This document shows positions 45,832-55,537 of a stretch of 64,000 bases of DNA, in pieces. Below the pieces are notes generated by a model. That model searched no databases. It was not told the DNA's origin and saw only the letters and a list, made by a program, of their open reading frames with translations. The DNA is from Enterobacter cancerogenus (GTDB lineage: Bacteria > Pseudomonadota > Gammaproteobacteria > Enterobacterales > Enterobacteriaceae), in the NCBI GenBank assembly GCA_000773965.1, contig JRUP01000002.1, positions 1-64,000 on the forward strand, in the 5' to 3' direction. Position numbers and translations under genes: made by a program. Numbering within the stretch: position 1 is the first letter of the stretch; each line of letters begins with the position of its first letter.

Positions 45832-47328
45832 ATGAGCCCATCTACAGAACACGCCCCTGCGGCGAACGATATTACCGTGGGCAGCGTTTTACGCTCGCCT
45901 GCGCTGCTTACCCGTGAGTGTCTGGCGGGAGTGATTACCGCACTGGCACTGATCCCGGAAGTGATCTCCTTTTCTGTTATTGCGGGTGTCGATCCCAAAG
46001 TGAGCCTTGTCGCCTCGGTGGTGCTGTGTCTGACCTTGTCGATTTTAGGTGGCCGCCCAGCCATGGTCACGGCAGCAGCGGGATCGGTGGCACTGGTGAT
46101 TGGACCGATGGTGCACGCGCATGGAGTTGAATACATTCTTCCTGCGGTGATCCTCGGCGGTATCATTCAGATTATTTTTGGTCTTGCCGGGCTGTCCCGC
46201 ATGATGCGCTATATTCCGCGTTCAGTGATGCTGGGCTTTGTGAATGCGTTGGGCATTCTGATTTTCTTCGCGCAGGTTCCCCACGTCTGGGGGCAATCGG
46301 GATTAGTGTGGGTGCTGTTTGCCGTGACCCTGGCGATTGTGCTGCTGTTACCCAAAATCCTGAAAAGCGTCCCGTCACCGCTGGTCGCCATTGTTGTCGT
46401 CACCGGGGTGGCGTTGTTGCTGGGTTATCGCGTGCCTAACGTTGGCGATGAGGGACCGATGAGTTCAGGCTTGCCCGGATTTACCACGCTGCTGGTGCCG
46501 TTTAATTTACAGACGTTACAGATTGTCTGGCCTACCGCGCTGAGTATCGCCTTCGTGGGTTTGATGGAATCTCTGCTCACCGCCAAACTGGTGGACGATA
46601 TCACCGATACGCCTTCAGGTAAGCGCCGCGAGTCCTGGGCACTCGGCGTCGGTAATATTTTGGCCGGTTTTTATGGCGGTATCGCTGGCTGTGCCATGAT
46701 CGGTCAGACCATTGTTAACGTTGAGCTGGGCAAAGCACGCACGCGCATCTCAACCATTGCGGCGGGTATTGTGCTGTTGCTGCTGGTCACCGGACTGAGT
46801 CAGATCATGGCGCAGATTCCTATGGTGGTCCTCGCGGCCATCATGATGGTGGTCGCGGTGAAAACTGTTAACTGGCACAGCCTGCAACCCGCCACGCTAA
46901 AACGTATGCCGTGGTCAGAAACCTCGGTGATGGCCCTGACGGTCGTGGTCACCGTTTGGACAGGCAACCTGGCGCTGGGCGTATTGATTGGCGTCATCCT
47001 CGCCATGATGCTATTTGCACGTCGTATTGCCCATGTTATCCATGCTGAACGCAAGTTAAGCGATGACGGTGAACAGGTTTATTACACGGTGCGCGGCCCG
47101 CTGTTCTTTGGCAGCAGCAATGATTTATTCGAACATTTCGATTACGGGCACGATCCGAAAGTCGTCACCATTGACCTGACACATGCACAAATCTGGGATG
47201 CATCCAGCGTCGCGGCACTGGATGCCATTGAATACCGGTATCAACGCCATGGTGCAACGGTCACGGTTATCGGGCTGGATAATCGCAGTAGCGATTTCCG
47301 CGATCGCCTGAGCGGTAACCTGGGGTGA
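45832..47328 (+). CDS. SulP-family anion transporter
   Basis: 498 residues with about 11-12 membrane segments (residues 25-410) and a C-terminal STAS domain (about 415-498, KVVTIDLTHAQIWDASSVAALD). This is the SulP (SLC26-like) layout. Some short bacterial members move bicarbonate, sulfate or organic anions; the substrate here is not resolved. There is no gene of the same strand closely before it. Confidence 0.88.
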   Translation: MSPSTEHAPAANDITVGSVLRSPALLTRECLAGVITALALIPEVISFSVIAGVDPKVSLVASVVLCLTLSILGGRPAMVTAAAGSVALVIGPMVHAHGVEYILPAVILGGIIQIIFGLAGLSRMMRYIPRSVMLGFVNALGILIFFAQVPHVWGQSGLVWVLFAVTLAIVLLLPKILKSVPSPLVAIVVVTGVALLLGYRVPNVGDEGPMSSGLPGFTTLLVPFNLQTLQIVWPTALSIAFVGLMESLLTAKLVDDITDTPSGKRRESWALGVGNILAGFYGGIAGCAMIGQTIVNVELGKARTRISTIAAGIVLLLLVTGLSQIMAQIPMVVLAAIMMVVAVKTVNWHSLQPATLKRMPWSETSVMALTVVVTVWTGNLALGVLIGVILAMMLFARRIAHVIHAERKLSDDGEQVYYTVRGPLFFGSSNDLFEHFDYGHDPKVVTIDLTHAQIWDASSVAALDAIEYRYQRHGATVTVIGLDNRSSDFRDRLSGNLG

Positions 47329-47336
47329 TGATTTTA

Positions 47337-47361
47337 ATGAAGTGAGTCTGAGTCACTTCAT
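47337..47361 (+). repeat. Hairpin just after the SulP gene
   Basis: ATGAAGTGA and TCACTTCAT form a perfect 9-bp stem around a 7-nt loop, 8 bp after the stop codon. The stronger terminator follows 20 bp later. Confidence 0.6.
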
Positions 47362-47380
47362 CCAGAATGATGATTCTCTG

Positions 47381-47413
47381 AGCTGTCATCTCCAACGAGC
47401 TGACAGCTTTTTT
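47381..47413 (+). terminator. Intrinsic terminator of the SulP gene
   Basis: AGCTGTCA and TGACAGCT pair over a 12-nt loop and are followed by five T. Confidence 0.82.
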
Positions 47414-47487
47414 ATGTGCTTGAGTCAGCGAGAGATCAACTACGCTTAGGAGGCAACGCCTGGTTGCCCGAAGAAAGGACGTTATTG

Positions 47488-47658
47488 ATGAAGCATTTTT
47501 TCGCTGGGATGATCATTATCACTTGTCTGGCAACGTTAATAGGCTGCCAGCAATCCGACAGGCCAATTGGGCCAGATGGACGCCCCAACGTGCCCACCGA
47601 GCAGCCTATTCCGGGCGGGCCGATGAGCAAAGGGCCTGTAGGGCAACCGCAAGCCTGA
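47488..47658 (+). CDS. Small Pro/Gly-rich lipoprotein
   Basis: 56 residues from ATG 47488 (MKHFFAGMIIITCLATLIGC), with AAAGGA about 10 nt upstream and a lipobox LIGC at Cys20. The mature part is short and Pro/Gly-rich (RPIGPDGRPNVPTEQPIPGG). No family is recognised. It is convergent with the tRNA genes. Confidence 0.65.
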   Translation: MKHFFAGMIIITCLATLIGCQQSDRPIGPDGRPNVPTEQPIPGGPMSKGPVGQPQA

Positions 47659-47733
47659 GGTTAATCGTGCCCGGGAGCAGTTGATATCGTGGATTGATAC
47701 TGGAATGGGTATTCGGAAGTGAATTGCAGGCAC

Positions 47734-47754
47734 AAAAAAACCGCCCTTGGGCGG
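47734..47754 (-). terminator. Intrinsic terminator of the tRNA operon
   Basis: Read on the minus strand, CCGCCC and GGGCGG form a tight stem followed by seven T. It lies 57 bp after the tRNA-Leu gene. Confidence 0.85.
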
Positions 47755-47810
47755 TCACGACATTACTGCATATTGCTTTGATTTTATTTGGTTTTAGCGA
47801 CTACTAAATA

Positions 47811-47896
47811 TGGTACCCGGGGCGGGACTTGAACCCGCACAGCCATAAGCCGAGGGATTTTAAATCCCTTGTGTCTACCGATTTCACCACCCGGGC
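47811..47896 (-). tRNA. leuZ: tRNA-Leu (anticodon UAA)
   Basis: An 86-nt cloverleaf with long variable arm; acceptor GCCCGGG pairs with CCCGGGT region and an encoded CCA end. The anticodon stem-loop GGGATTTAAAATCCC gives UAA. Placement last in the glyW-cysT-leuZ trio matches E. coli. Confidence 0.95.
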
Positions 47897-47907
47897 AGGG
47901 TGTAAAT

Positions 47908-47981
47908 TGGAGGCGCGTCCCGGAGTCGAACCGAGGTAGACGGATTTGCAATCCGTTGCATGGCCACTCTGCCAACGCGCC
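47908..47981 (-). tRNA. cysT: tRNA-Cys (anticodon GCA)
   Basis: A 74-nt tRNA with acceptor GGCGCGT and encoded CCA; the anticodon arm CGGATTGCAAATCCG gives GCA. It lies between the Leu and Gly tRNA genes. Confidence 0.95.
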
Positions 47982-48023
47982 TTTATTCTGATGTGTCATC
48001 CGTTAACAACGGAGGACTAAATT

Positions 48024-48099
<76 letters not shown>

Positions 48100-48366
48100 A
48101 TAATCTTCGTCTTTCAATTTGCTGCTGTGTTGGCTTCCTTCACTCACACAGGTCACTTACTGAAGTAAGCTCTCTGTGATTCGTTCAGTTGCCGCCTTGC
48201 TGCAAACTGAAATACTTGATTCTTTAACTCACCGAACTCGCTGATTTTATTCAGCTTCTTGCAGACTCGCTGCCGTTCGATGCGATGCATTCTACTTATC
48301 TGACGCAATGAGTCAATAGAATTATCCACACAGCGCGTCCGTTTGCTGCTTTTTAAATCGTATCGA

Positions 48367-48915
48367 TCAGCTATCGAGCAGATCACCGCGTGCGGCGCTT
48401 AAATACTGGAACATTGACCAGAAGGTCAGCACCGCGGCGATATACAGTGCCACCACGCCCACTCCCACTACGGTTGCGTCTGGACGCCACAGCAAGGCGA
48501 ACAGGGAGAACATCTGCGCCGTGGTTTTCACTTTGCCAATCCAGGAAACAGCCACGCTGCTGCGCTTACCAATCTCCGCCATCCACTCACGTAAGGCTGA
48601 GATAATAATTTCGCGCGCAATCATGGTCGCTGCCGGTAAGGTAATCCACCAGGCGTGGAAATACTCGGCGACCAGTACCAACGCAATGGCCACCATCACT
48701 TTGTCAGCCACGGGATCCAGGAAAGCGCCAAAACGCGTAGTTTGCTTCCAGCGGCGGGCAAGAAAACCATCAAACCAGTCAGTCACGGCGGCAACGACAA
48801 AGATCAATGCAGTGGCAAATGGTGCCCATTGAAAAGGCAGATAAAATGCCAGCACAAAGAATGGAATCAGTACAACTCGAAACAGGGTAAGACACGTCGG
48901 AATGTTAAATTGCAT
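48367..48915 (-). CDS. pgsA: Phosphatidylglycerophosphate synthase PgsA
   Basis: 182 residues, the size of E. coli PgsA. It condenses CDP-diacylglycerol and glycerol-3-phosphate in the inner membrane, the committed step to phosphatidylglycerol and cardiolipin. The CDP-alcohol phosphatidyltransferase motif [20 protein letters not shown]...DPVAD (residues about 46-72, D-G-x2-A-R-x8-G-x3-D-x3-D) is complete. It follows uvrC and precedes the glyW tRNA after 267 bp in which I see no gene. Confidence 0.95.
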   Translation of the reverse strand: MQFNIPTCLTLFRVVLIPFFVLAFYLPFQWAPFATALIFVVAAVTDWFDGFLARRWKQTTRFGAFLDPVADKVMVAIALVLVAEYFHAWWITLPAATMIAREIIISALREWMAEIGKRSSVAVSWIGKVKTTAQMFSLFALLWRPDATVVGVGVVALYIAAVLTFWSMFQYLSAARGDLLDS

Positions 48916-48983
48916 ATGCCAGTAACTGTCTGGTGTGAGTAGAATTTAACGTATGTTCCTACATTGCCCCCCCTGTTTCAATG

Positions 48984-50816
48984 CTAGTGTTTCAGCGAGT
49001 AGTAGATTTTTTCCGCCAGCGCGAAGGAAATCCCCGGCACTTTAGCAATCTCATCCACGCTGGCATTCATCAGGGGTTGCAGGCCCCCCATGTACTTAAG
49101 CAGCTGTTGACGCCGTTTTGGCCCTACCCCTTCAATGCTTTCAAGTGCACTGGTGTTCTTCACTTTGGCGCGTTTTTTCCGGTGCCCCGAAATTGCATGA
49201 TTGTGAGAGTCATCACGAATATGTTGAATGACATGCAGTGCAGGCGAATCTGGCGGCAACGAAACGCCCTCGCCTTCCGCTTCAAAGAACAGCGTTTCCA
49301 GACCCGCTTTACGGTCAGTGCCTTTTGCCACGCCCAGCAGAATGGGATGATCTTTATCCCATGGCACATCCAGCTCTGCGAACACCTGTTTCGCCTGTGC
49401 CAGCTGGCCTTTACCGCCATCGATGATAATCACATCAGGGATTTTGTCCTCCTCCAGCGCTTTACCATAACGACGACGTAATACCTGGTTCATCGCGGCG
49501 TAATCGTCGCCGGGCGTGATGCCTTCAATGTTATAGCGGCGGTAATCCGAACGCAGCGGTCCATCGCGGTTAAAGACCACACACGAAGCTATCGTCTGCT
49601 CACCCATGGTGTGACTGATGTCGAAACACTCCATGCGCTTGATGCTGTCGAGTTCGAGAAAGACGGCCAGCGCCGCTAGTCGCTGCTGAATAGTGGAGTG
49701 CTGAGAAAGTTTAGTGGTCAAAGCGGTAGCTGCATTGGTGCGCGCCAGTTTAAGGTAGCGTGCCCGATCGCCGCGCGGTTTGCTTTGAATATTGACCTTG
49801 CGGCCGGCCAATTCACTCAAGGAATCGGCCAGCAACTCACGTTCGGGCAGGCTGAAGTCCAGCAGAATATCAGCTGGCAAAGTGCGTGCTTCGCTGCCCT
49901 GCAGATAAAACTGGCCGACAAAGGTTTGCACCACTTCGGTGAGATCAGTATCGGCAGGCACTTTCGGGAAGTAACTGCGGCTACCCAGCACTTTGCCCTG
50001 CCGAATAAACAGCACGTGCAGACAAGCCATACCGGCGTCGAATGCCACCCCCATCACGTCAAGGTCATCCCCCTGATTGGAGACAAACTGCTTCTCAGTG
50101 ACGCGTCGTACCGCCTGAATCTGATCGCGCAGACGCGCCGCTTCTTCGAAGCGCAATCCATAGCTGGCCTCTTCCATGCGTTTGACCAGTTGGTTGATTA
50201 CTTGATCATCTTTGCCGGCGAGAAACAGCCGCACGTAATCGGTTTGCTGCGCATACTCATCTTCGCTGACCAAACCCGCTACGCACGGCCCAAGGCAACG
50301 GCCAATCTGATATTGCAAACAGGGGCGAGAGCGGTTGCGATAAACACTGTTTTCACACTGTCGAATCGGGAACACTTTCTGCAACAGCGCCAGGGTTTCA
50401 CGCACCGCATAGCCATTAGGGAAAGGCCCAAAGTATTCCCCTTTCGCGTGTTTGGCACCACGATGCATCGCCAGTCGCGGATGCGCGTCTGCACTCAGAA
50501 ATATATAGGGGTAGGATTTATCATCACGCAGCAGCACGTTATAGCGAGGCTGATACAGCTTGATGTAATTGTGTTCAAGCAGCAACGCTTCGGTTTCGGT
50601 ATGCGTCACCGTCACGTCGATGTTTTGGATGTTACTGACCAGGACTTCGGTTTTTCGGCTGCCCACCTGAGTGCGGAAATAACTGGTCAGGCGCTTTTTG
50701 AGGTCTTTCGCTTTACCGACATAGATCACCGTGCCTGTCGCGTCATACATGCGGTAGACGCCGGGCTGACTGGTCACGGTGCTCAGAAAGGCTTTGGAAT
50801 TGAAAACGTCACTCAC
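48984..50816 (-). CDS. uvrC: Excinuclease ABC subunit UvrC
   Basis: 610 residues, equal to E. coli UvrC. It makes both incisions in nucleotide excision repair in complex with UvrB. A GIY-YIG domain at 17-95 ([20 protein letters not shown]) gives the 3' cut, a UVR motif near 205-240 binds UvrB, the RNase H-like domain gives the 5' cut, and there is a C-terminal helix-hairpin-helix ([18 protein letters not shown]). The start overlaps the end of uvrY by 8 bp. Confidence 0.96.
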   Translation of the reverse strand: MSDVFNSKAFLSTVTSQPGVYRMYDATGTVIYVGKAKDLKKRLTSYFRTQVGSRKTEVLVSNIQNIDVTVTHTETEALLLEHNYIKLYQPRYNVLLRDDKSYPYIFLSADAHPRLAMHRGAKHAKGEYFGPFPNGYAVRETLALLQKVFPIRQCENSVYRNRSRPCLQYQIGRCLGPCVAGLVSEDEYAQQTDYVRLFLAGKDDQVINQLVKRMEEASYGLRFEEAARLRDQIQAVRRVTEKQFVSNQGDDLDVMGVAFDAGMACLHVLFIRQGKVLGSRSYFPKVPADTDLTEVVQTFVGQFYLQGSEARTLPADILLDFSLPERELLADSLSELAGRKVNIQSKPRGDRARYLKLARTNAATALTTKLSQHSTIQQRLAALAVFLELDSIKRMECFDISHTMGEQTIASCVVFNRDGPLRSDYRRYNIEGITPGDDYAAMNQVLRRRYGKALEEDKIPDVIIIDGGKGQLAQAKQVFAELDVPWDKDHPILLGVAKGTDRKAGLETLFFEAEGEGVSLPPDSPALHVIQHIRDDSHNHAISGHRKKRAKVKNTSALESIEGVGPKRRQQLLKYMGGLQPLMNASVDEIAKVPGISFALAEKIYYSLKH

Positions 50817-51468
50817 TACTGATTAACGGCTCCGCATTATAGAGACCATGTCGAATGGCCAGATGCGTTAACTCTACGTCGCCACTGATGTTCAACTTAC
50901 TGAACATACGATAACGGTAACTGTTAACGGTTTTCGGGCTGAGATTAAGCTGCTCGGAAATTTCCGTCACCTTTTGCCCTCGGGTGATCATCAGCATAAT
51001 CTGCAATTCCCTTTCCGACAAACAGCTAAAGGGCGATTCGGCTTTTTGCGGCTCGATTTGGCTAAGCGCCATTTGCTGCGCAATATCTGATGCGATATAG
51101 CGCTGGCCTGAGTGCACCGAACGAATCGCACTCACCACTTCCTGCGGGGCTGCACCTTTGCTCAGATAACCCGCCGCACCGGCTTGCATTACTTTTGCCG
51201 GCAGCGGATTTTCGGTATGGATGGTCAGCATAATAATGCGGATGTCAGGATTGAAGCGCACAATTTTTCGCGTGGCTTCCAGACCGCCGATGCCCGGCAT
51301 ATTCATGTCCATCAGCACCACGTCGACCGGATTGCTGCGGCACCATTTCACCGCGTCTTCACCACAAGCCACTTCCCCGGCAATTACCAATCCCTTCATA
51401 TCTTCCAGTATGCGGCGAATACCGGCGCGTACCAGTTCATGGTCATCAACAAGAAGCAGACTGATCAA
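50809..51468 (-). CDS. uvrY: Response regulator UvrY (BarA partner)
   Basis: 219 residues, one more than E. coli UvrY. The receiver domain has the phosphorylation site in [12 protein letters not shown] (Asp54), and a LuxR-type HTH lies at 150-205 ([34 protein letters not shown]). With BarA it activates csrB/csrC and thus counters CsrA. Cotranscription with uvrC follows the E. coli pattern. Confidence 0.94.
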   Translation of the reverse strand: MISLLLVDDHELVRAGIRRILEDMKGLVIAGEVACGEDAVKWCRSNPVDVVLMDMNMPGIGGLEATRKIVRFNPDIRIIMLTIHTENPLPAKVMQAGAAGYLSKGAAPQEVVSAIRSVHSGQRYIASDIAQQMALSQIEPQKAESPFSCLSERELQIMLMITRGQKVTEISEQLNLSPKTVNSYRYRMFSKLNISGDVELTHLAIRHGLYNAEPLISSE

Positions 51469-51897
51469 CGGGACGTACTCCGCAGGTTAGTGAGGGGAAA
51501 AATATATTTCAGGAGGGCCATCTTACCGGGTTTGCCGGGGAAAAAACATCTGGCTACGCAGATAAATCTCAAATGAAATGATACACATCAAATTGAGCTC
51601 AATCCCAGATATCTTTTGAGTGAAACGCCTATCATGCAAGAATTAAAATGTGAAATTGTGACTAATATCATTATGTTATAATTTATGCTCTTTTCATTGA
51701 CCGCTGGGCTTTGCTTAATAAAAATAACTTCAACGCCTGATTTTTCCTGCCTGTTAATAACGCAAACATCCATTTAATGTTGGTTTAATCTCCACCGCTT
51801 CGCCTGGGATAAATTCCTCATTCAACCATATGATATACTCTGTTTTTTACACACAGATATTGTGTCTACATTCAGTAACACCACCAAGGAGTCAAAG
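51469..51897. other. AT-rich divergent intergenic region uvrY / yecF
   Basis: No gene is seen in 429 bp. On the plus strand an extended -10 (TGTTATAAT, -10 at 51677-51682) with a -35-like TTGTGA at 51656-51661 could start a long-leader yecF transcript. The uvrY promoter must lie in the part near 51480-51560, where I see no clear boxes. I find no repeat or operator. Confidence 0.5.
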
Positions 51898-52125
51898 ATG
51901 AGTGATGAAGACTTTTCAACATCGCGGGATACCCAGGCATTGGCCGATGAAGTCGCTTGCCTGAAAATGATGGTGACGCTGATTCTGAAAGGGATGGGTC
52001 AGGCGGATGCCGGTAAGGTGATCATTAACATGGAGCGCTATGTGCAAAGCGCGTTAGCGGATAAGCCGCAGGCGGAAGTGTTCAGCAACACCATTCGTCA
52101 GATTAAAACCGCCTACCGTCAGTAA
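51898..52125 (+). CDS. yecF: YecF, DUF2594 protein
   Basis: 75 residues from ATG 51898 with AAGGAG 7 nt upstream. It is a short helical protein of the DUF2594 family (DEVACLKMMVTLILKGMGQADAG), conserved next to uvrY and sdiA; its role is not known. It converges with the AHL synthase, with a GC palindrome between them. Confidence 0.87.
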   Translation: MSDEDFSTSRDTQALADEVACLKMMVTLILKGMGQADAGKVIINMERYVQSALADKPQAEVFSNTIRQIKTAYRQ

Positions 52126-52134
52126 GCGGTGAAG

Positions 52135-52152
52135 CCCCGCGCATGCGCGGGG
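52135..52152. terminator. GC-rich palindrome between yecF and the AHL synthase gene
   Basis: CCCCGCGCATGCGCGGGG is a perfect 18-bp palindrome placed between two converging stop codons, suited as a two-way transcript end. No U-tract follows. Confidence 0.55.
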
Positions 52153-52155
52153 TGG

Positions 52156-52767
52156 TCAACTGTGCGACTGCCAGTTCACTGAAACACCCAGTGACGGCAG
52201 CACCTCTTCCGGACTAAACCGGCGTGTGCCACGATACTTGTCCGCCAGTGCCGGTTGATGAACCGGAATACGAATGGCAAACAGATTATCCTCAGATTGA
52301 ATCAACCCGGGTGATAAAGGTTCGTACACGACGTGGTGCTGCTCAAACATTTTTTCCAGCATCGGCGTTGCTGAGCTAATCAGGTACTCCATACCGCTGA
52401 GTTCCGCCAACTGCACCGCATGCCACAAAATCGTCAGTGGCAGTTCTGCATCCACCTCAAGGCGTGCCGAAAAGCGTGACATTTCCCAGACTTTTTCCTG
52501 ATCGAACGGCAGCACCATGCCTTCAGGCACTTCTGGTTCATGCCAGGGCAACAAACGTGCACAGCCGCAAATCCCCTGGCGCGCATTCCAGGCGATCATC
52601 CAGGTGACATCGGAGCGATCAAAGCGATCATACTCCTGTCCAGGCGTACTTAAGCGCGGCGGGATAGACCAACCTTCACCCCGCGCAAAAACGCTATAGC
52701 GGTACGTTCCTAATTCTGCCAACAGAGAGGACGGCATATCCTTAAGCTGTGTTTGAATTACTTTCAT
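52156..52767 (-). CDS. LuxI-family acyl-homoserine-lactone synthase
   Basis: 203 residues from ATG 52767 (MKVIQTQL), chosen because AGGGG is 7 nt upstream (ATG 52770 is adjacent). It makes N-acyl-homoserine lactone from S-adenosylmethionine and acyl-ACP. Conserved LuxI residues are in place: Arg23, Phe27, Trp33, Asp47, Asp50, the Arg in GCARLLP and the Glu-Arg pair in WEMSRFSA. It resembles RhlI/ExpI/PhzI-type synthases; the acyl length cannot be read by eye. It lies directly after the SdiA-like receptor, with a lux-box-like palindrome about 94 bp before its start. Confidence 0.92.
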   Translation of the reverse strand: MKVIQTQLKDMPSSLLAELGTYRYSVFARGEGWSIPPRLSTPGQEYDRFDRSDVTWMIAWNARQGICGCARLLPWHEPEVPEGMVLPFDQEKVWEMSRFSARLEVDAELPLTILWHAVQLAELSGMEYLISSATPMLEKMFEQHHVVYEPLSPGLIQSEDNLFAIRIPVHQPALADKYRGTRRFSPEEVLPSLGVSVNWQSHS

Positions 52768-52860
52768 CATGCGCCCCTGACATCCCCATGTTTGCAATGA
52801 TTTCTTTGCGCCAGCCTGGCAAAGTTCCGGCGCAGGGTAGACAACTGACTAAAGAGTGGG

Positions 52861-52880
52861 AACTACTAAAATTAGTAGTT
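52861..52880 (-). promoter_or_regulatory. lux-box-like palindrome upstream of the AHL synthase gene
   Basis: AACTACTAAAATTAGTAGTT is two perfect 9-bp arms with a central AA, the length and CT..AG spacing of LuxR-family binding sites. It lies 9 bp after the sdiA-like stop and about 94 bp before the synthase start, so it probably allows the receptor to control synthase expression. Confidence 0.72.
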
Positions 52881-52889
52881 GCCTTTTTG

Positions 52890-53612
52890 CTATATCAGGC
52901 CAATTGCCGCCGCATAACACGCAATCTGCGTTTTATTGGAAACATTAAAACGCTTTTGCATATTCTTTTGGTGAAAATTCACCGTATGTTCTGAAATCGC
53001 TAAAATCAGTGAAATTTCCGCAGAAGTTTTTCCTTCCGCCGTCCATTTCAAAATTTCCAGTTCGCGTTGACTAAAATCGTTAGATAAAACCGCCATTGAA
53101 CTATCATTTAGCCGCTCCAGCACGCGCAAACTCAGTTCCGCCAGAAGGTGCAGTTTCACCTCTAGTTGAACGCGTAAGTGTTGAGTCTGACTGTGAAGCG
53201 ATGATGCTATAGATAATATACCAATGGCACGATTTGGCGCCATTGCCGAACAAGAAAAGCCGCTGTTGAGCCCTGCCGCATTCGCTTCAGCCCATAAATT
53301 ACCGGCACCGGTAAATAAATCCCGCGTCCATTCCACGCCTCGTCCCGGCCGCTGACAAAGCAACAGCACCGGATCGACAGCATAATAATTTTCGCTTTCA
53401 TAGCGCTTAACCCAGCTTTCCGGGTAAGTACTGAACAAAAACACGCGCGGCCGGGTAAAAGGCACGGGATGTTGAACCAGGAAAGCGAATGAATCGAAAC
53501 CCATCGCTTCAATGTGTTTTTGTAATAGCGTTTTTACTTGAATCACTTCCGTCAGCGCCTGAAATTCATTTTCAGTTTCGCCACGCCAGACGAAATAATT
53601 ATCGGTCGTCAT
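52890..53612 (-). CDS. sdiA: LuxR-family quorum-sensing receptor, SdiA-type
   Basis: 240 residues, the size of SdiA. The autoinducer-binding domain holds the family residues (for example the PVPFTRPRV segment, EWV/SWVKRYESENYYAVDPVL with Trp, Tyr and Asp of the pocket) and the C-terminal LuxR HTH reads ILKWTAEGKTSAEISLILAISEHTVNFHQKNMQ, closely like E. coli SdiA. In E. coli this receptor has no partner synthase; here a luxI gene follows on the same strand 120 bp later. Its position beside yecF and uvrY supports orthology. Confidence 0.9.
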   Translation of the reverse strand: MTTDNYFVWRGETENEFQALTEVIQVKTLLQKHIEAMGFDSFAFLVQHPVPFTRPRVFLFSTYPESWVKRYESENYYAVDPVLLLCQRPGRGVEWTRDLFTGAGNLWAEANAAGLNSGFSCSAMAPNRAIGILSIASSLHSQTQHLRVQLEVKLHLLAELSLRVLERLNDSSMAVLSNDFSQRELEILKWTAEGKTSAEISLILAISEHTVNFHQKNMQKRFNVSNKTQIACYAAAIGLI

Positions 53613-54163
53613 TATTGCCTCAGCGTTGTTTCACGCTTTAACTTGTTATTCGTTCTGATTAACACAAAAAATAAATTAACTAGAGAAAAAATATTGATTG
53701 AAATGAGAGCAGCCCGCGGGGTAACAATCATAACCATCCTGTTGTCAATGCGTTACCATTATGGGGAACTGAAAGCAGATACATTTTGCCAACAGCTTCA
53801 CAACTTTAATCCTCTTTCCTGATTAGAATAGGATTTTTCCGAAGGAGTTTCAATCACCCTATTCATCGAAAATCATCATTAGATTGATAAATTTTTAGCA
53901 TCGTCATTAACTAAAATCACTCACTTTGAAAGCGGTTACTGAGAGTAATAGCGGTATTTGTGGGACGACGGCTATTCGGTTCATTCTTAATCCCAGTGAT
54001 CTCTGTGGTGAGCGGTATAACGTGATTTCCGTCACCCTCTTTTCCAGCTACGCTTAGAGGATGTGCGGGGGATGACGCTGTAGACTTTTCAGGGGAAGAC
54101 GTTGCGCCCTCACCCATACTGGCGCATTGTCATGCGTATTCGAGCATCATAACGGGGCTGACT
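53613..54163. other. Intergenic region sdiA / DUF4396
   Basis: 551 bp. The first half (53613-53900) is AT-rich and should hold the sdiA promoter. The second half is less AT-rich and includes a 66-codon minus-strand open frame (53917-54117) without a good ribosome site; I do not count it as a gene. I see no clear repeat, tRNA or mobile-element end. Confidence 0.45.
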
Positions 54164-54838
54164 ATGATGAACCAACTGGCATTACCTTTCCTTGTACTGG
54201 GCGGTTGTACAGCGCTGATGATCTTAAAAGATCTTTTCCGTCACCCGCATCCGGTGGCCATCATGAATATCATTTGGCCGCTGACAGGCCTCTATATGCC
54301 GTTCATCGGATGGTTAGCCTGGTGGTATCTGGGGCGTAAACCTTCACGTCAGGTAAAACTTGCGCTGCTGGTTCCACAAAAAATTCAGAGTAATGCCAGC
54401 TGGCAAACAATATTTATTTCCACCTCATTATCTGCCGCGGCCTGTATATTTGGCGACATAATGACCCTACCAATAATCACCTTGCTAAATCAGTTCGCCA
54501 TTATGCCAACGCTCTGGATGCAGGCAATTATTTGCTTGATAGTTTCTCTGGTGGTGGGTTTATTTTTCCAGTTTCTGGCTATCCGCCAACGTGAAAAACG
54601 TTCATTTGGCCGGGCGTTATTATTAGCATTTAAAACCGAAACGTTTCCCCTCCTGATTTATCAATTAGGTATTTTTATCTTTATGGCACTGGCACTAAAA
54701 TTTGTTCTCAACCAACAAATCAATCCATTGCTGGTCGCTTTCTGGTTTATGTTACAACTGGCCATGATCATCGGTTTTCTATTCTCCTGGCCCGCTAATC
54801 ATTTCCTGATAAAACGAGGGCTTAATCCCGCCGTCTGA
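54164..54838 (+). CDS. DUF4396-like integral membrane protein
   Basis: 224 residues from ATG 54164 or 54167, with about six hydrophobic helices. The LKDLFRHPHPVAIMNIIWPLTGL motif near residue 22 and the PQKIQSNASWQ spacing resemble DUF4396 proteins. The function is unknown. It ends 1 bp before the end of the convergent extensin-like gene. The ribosome site (GGGG) is moderate. Confidence 0.7.
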   Translation: MMNQLALPFLVLGGCTALMILKDLFRHPHPVAIMNIIWPLTGLYMPFIGWLAWWYLGRKPSRQVKLALLVPQKIQSNASWQTIFISTSLSAAACIFGDIMTLPIITLLNQFAIMPTLWMQAIICLIVSLVVGLFFQFLAIRQREKRSFGRALLLAFKTETFPLLIYQLGIFIFMALALKFVLNQQINPLLVAFWFMLQLAMIIGFLFSWPANHFLIKRGLNPAV

Positions 54839-55537
54839 CTAACGACAGTATCCGGCGCCGCGCATGCCCAGGTGAAAATGTCCCGCATGCGCGGCGTTGT
54901 AATCCGGTCCTAACGCATTGCCAAAGGTCGCACAGCCGTTGTGCCATAAAGCGCGAAGCCCTGCAGCCGCATCCTCAGGTTGATGCCAGTTTTTTGCCAC
55001 CTGCAGCCAGCGTCCATCTGCAAGCTGAAACCCAGTCACATCCCATGCATCTGCTGTTGCATGCTCGCTTAAACGCCCCTGCTGGCGATGATAGATATTA
55101 CGACAGGCGTAACTGCCGACGTGGGTGATTCGCCGAATCGGGCTGTTGATACCTGCCTGCTGAAGGGCGTGAGTGCTGTTGACGACAAACATTGTGCTGC
55201 TCACCGCCATCGGGCAACTGGCAAGAAAGCTGCTGCTCAATGTCACTTCACCAAAACCACTCACGCGCAAAGGTTGTTCAATAGGGCAATCACCTTGCAG
55301 TGCTGGCACGGCGCGAAATTGTACCCACCCCTGCTGACTGGCTCGATGCATCACCGCCATACAGGCCGCAGGATCGTGACTCAGGCGCTGCAATTTGTAG
55401 CGCATCATCCATCCTGGAGGGTCAGTCACCGACAGCGGTGTAAATGGATTCCACTGCGGCGGCAAATGCGTTTTCAGCCACGGCAAACTCCACCAGCCGC
55501 ATAATGCCAACAGAGCAATCGCTAATAATGCGCGCAT
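54839..55537 (-). CDS. Extensin-like C-terminal domain (LAS-fold) protein
   Basis: About 232 residues from ATG 55537 (preceded by GAGG); a GTG at 55540 is adjacent. A membrane anchor or signal segment is at residues 1-18, followed by the extensin-like C-terminal domain. The putative zinc ligands are visible as SEHATADAWD (H-x6-D) and AHAGHFHLG (H-x-H) with flanking cysteines. This domain is related to LAS metallopeptidases such as D-alanyl-D-alanine carboxypeptidases, so a cell-wall substrate is plausible but not shown. Confidence 0.82.
   Translation of the reverse strand: MRALLAIALLALCGWWSLPWLKTHLPPQWNPFTPLSVTDPPGWMMRYKLQRLSHDPAACMAVMHRASQQGWVQFRAVPALQGDCPIEQPLRVSGFGEVTLSSSFLASCPMAVSSTMFVVNSTHALQQAGINSPIRRITHVGSYACRNIYHRQQGRLSEHATADAWDVTGFQLADGRWLQVAKNWHQPEDAAAGLRALWHNGCATFGNALGPDYNAAHAGHFHLGMRGAGYCR

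Noticed and set aside
48153..48386. 77-codon minus-strand frame between glyW and pgsA
   Set aside because: It starts inside pgsA coding sequence, has no ribosome site, and covers an ordinary spacer between pgsA and the tRNAs.
49698..50822. Long open frame (374 codons) on the plus strand opposite uvrC
   Set aside because: It lies entirely opposite the conserved uvrC coding sequence, with no ribosome site and no recognisable domain; it is a shadow of codon bias in the real gene.
53917..54117. 66-codon minus-strand open frame in the sdiA / DUF4396 gap
   Set aside because: No ribosome-binding site near its ATG and no recognisable motif; kept only as part of the gap description, since a lineage-specific small gene cannot be excluded.
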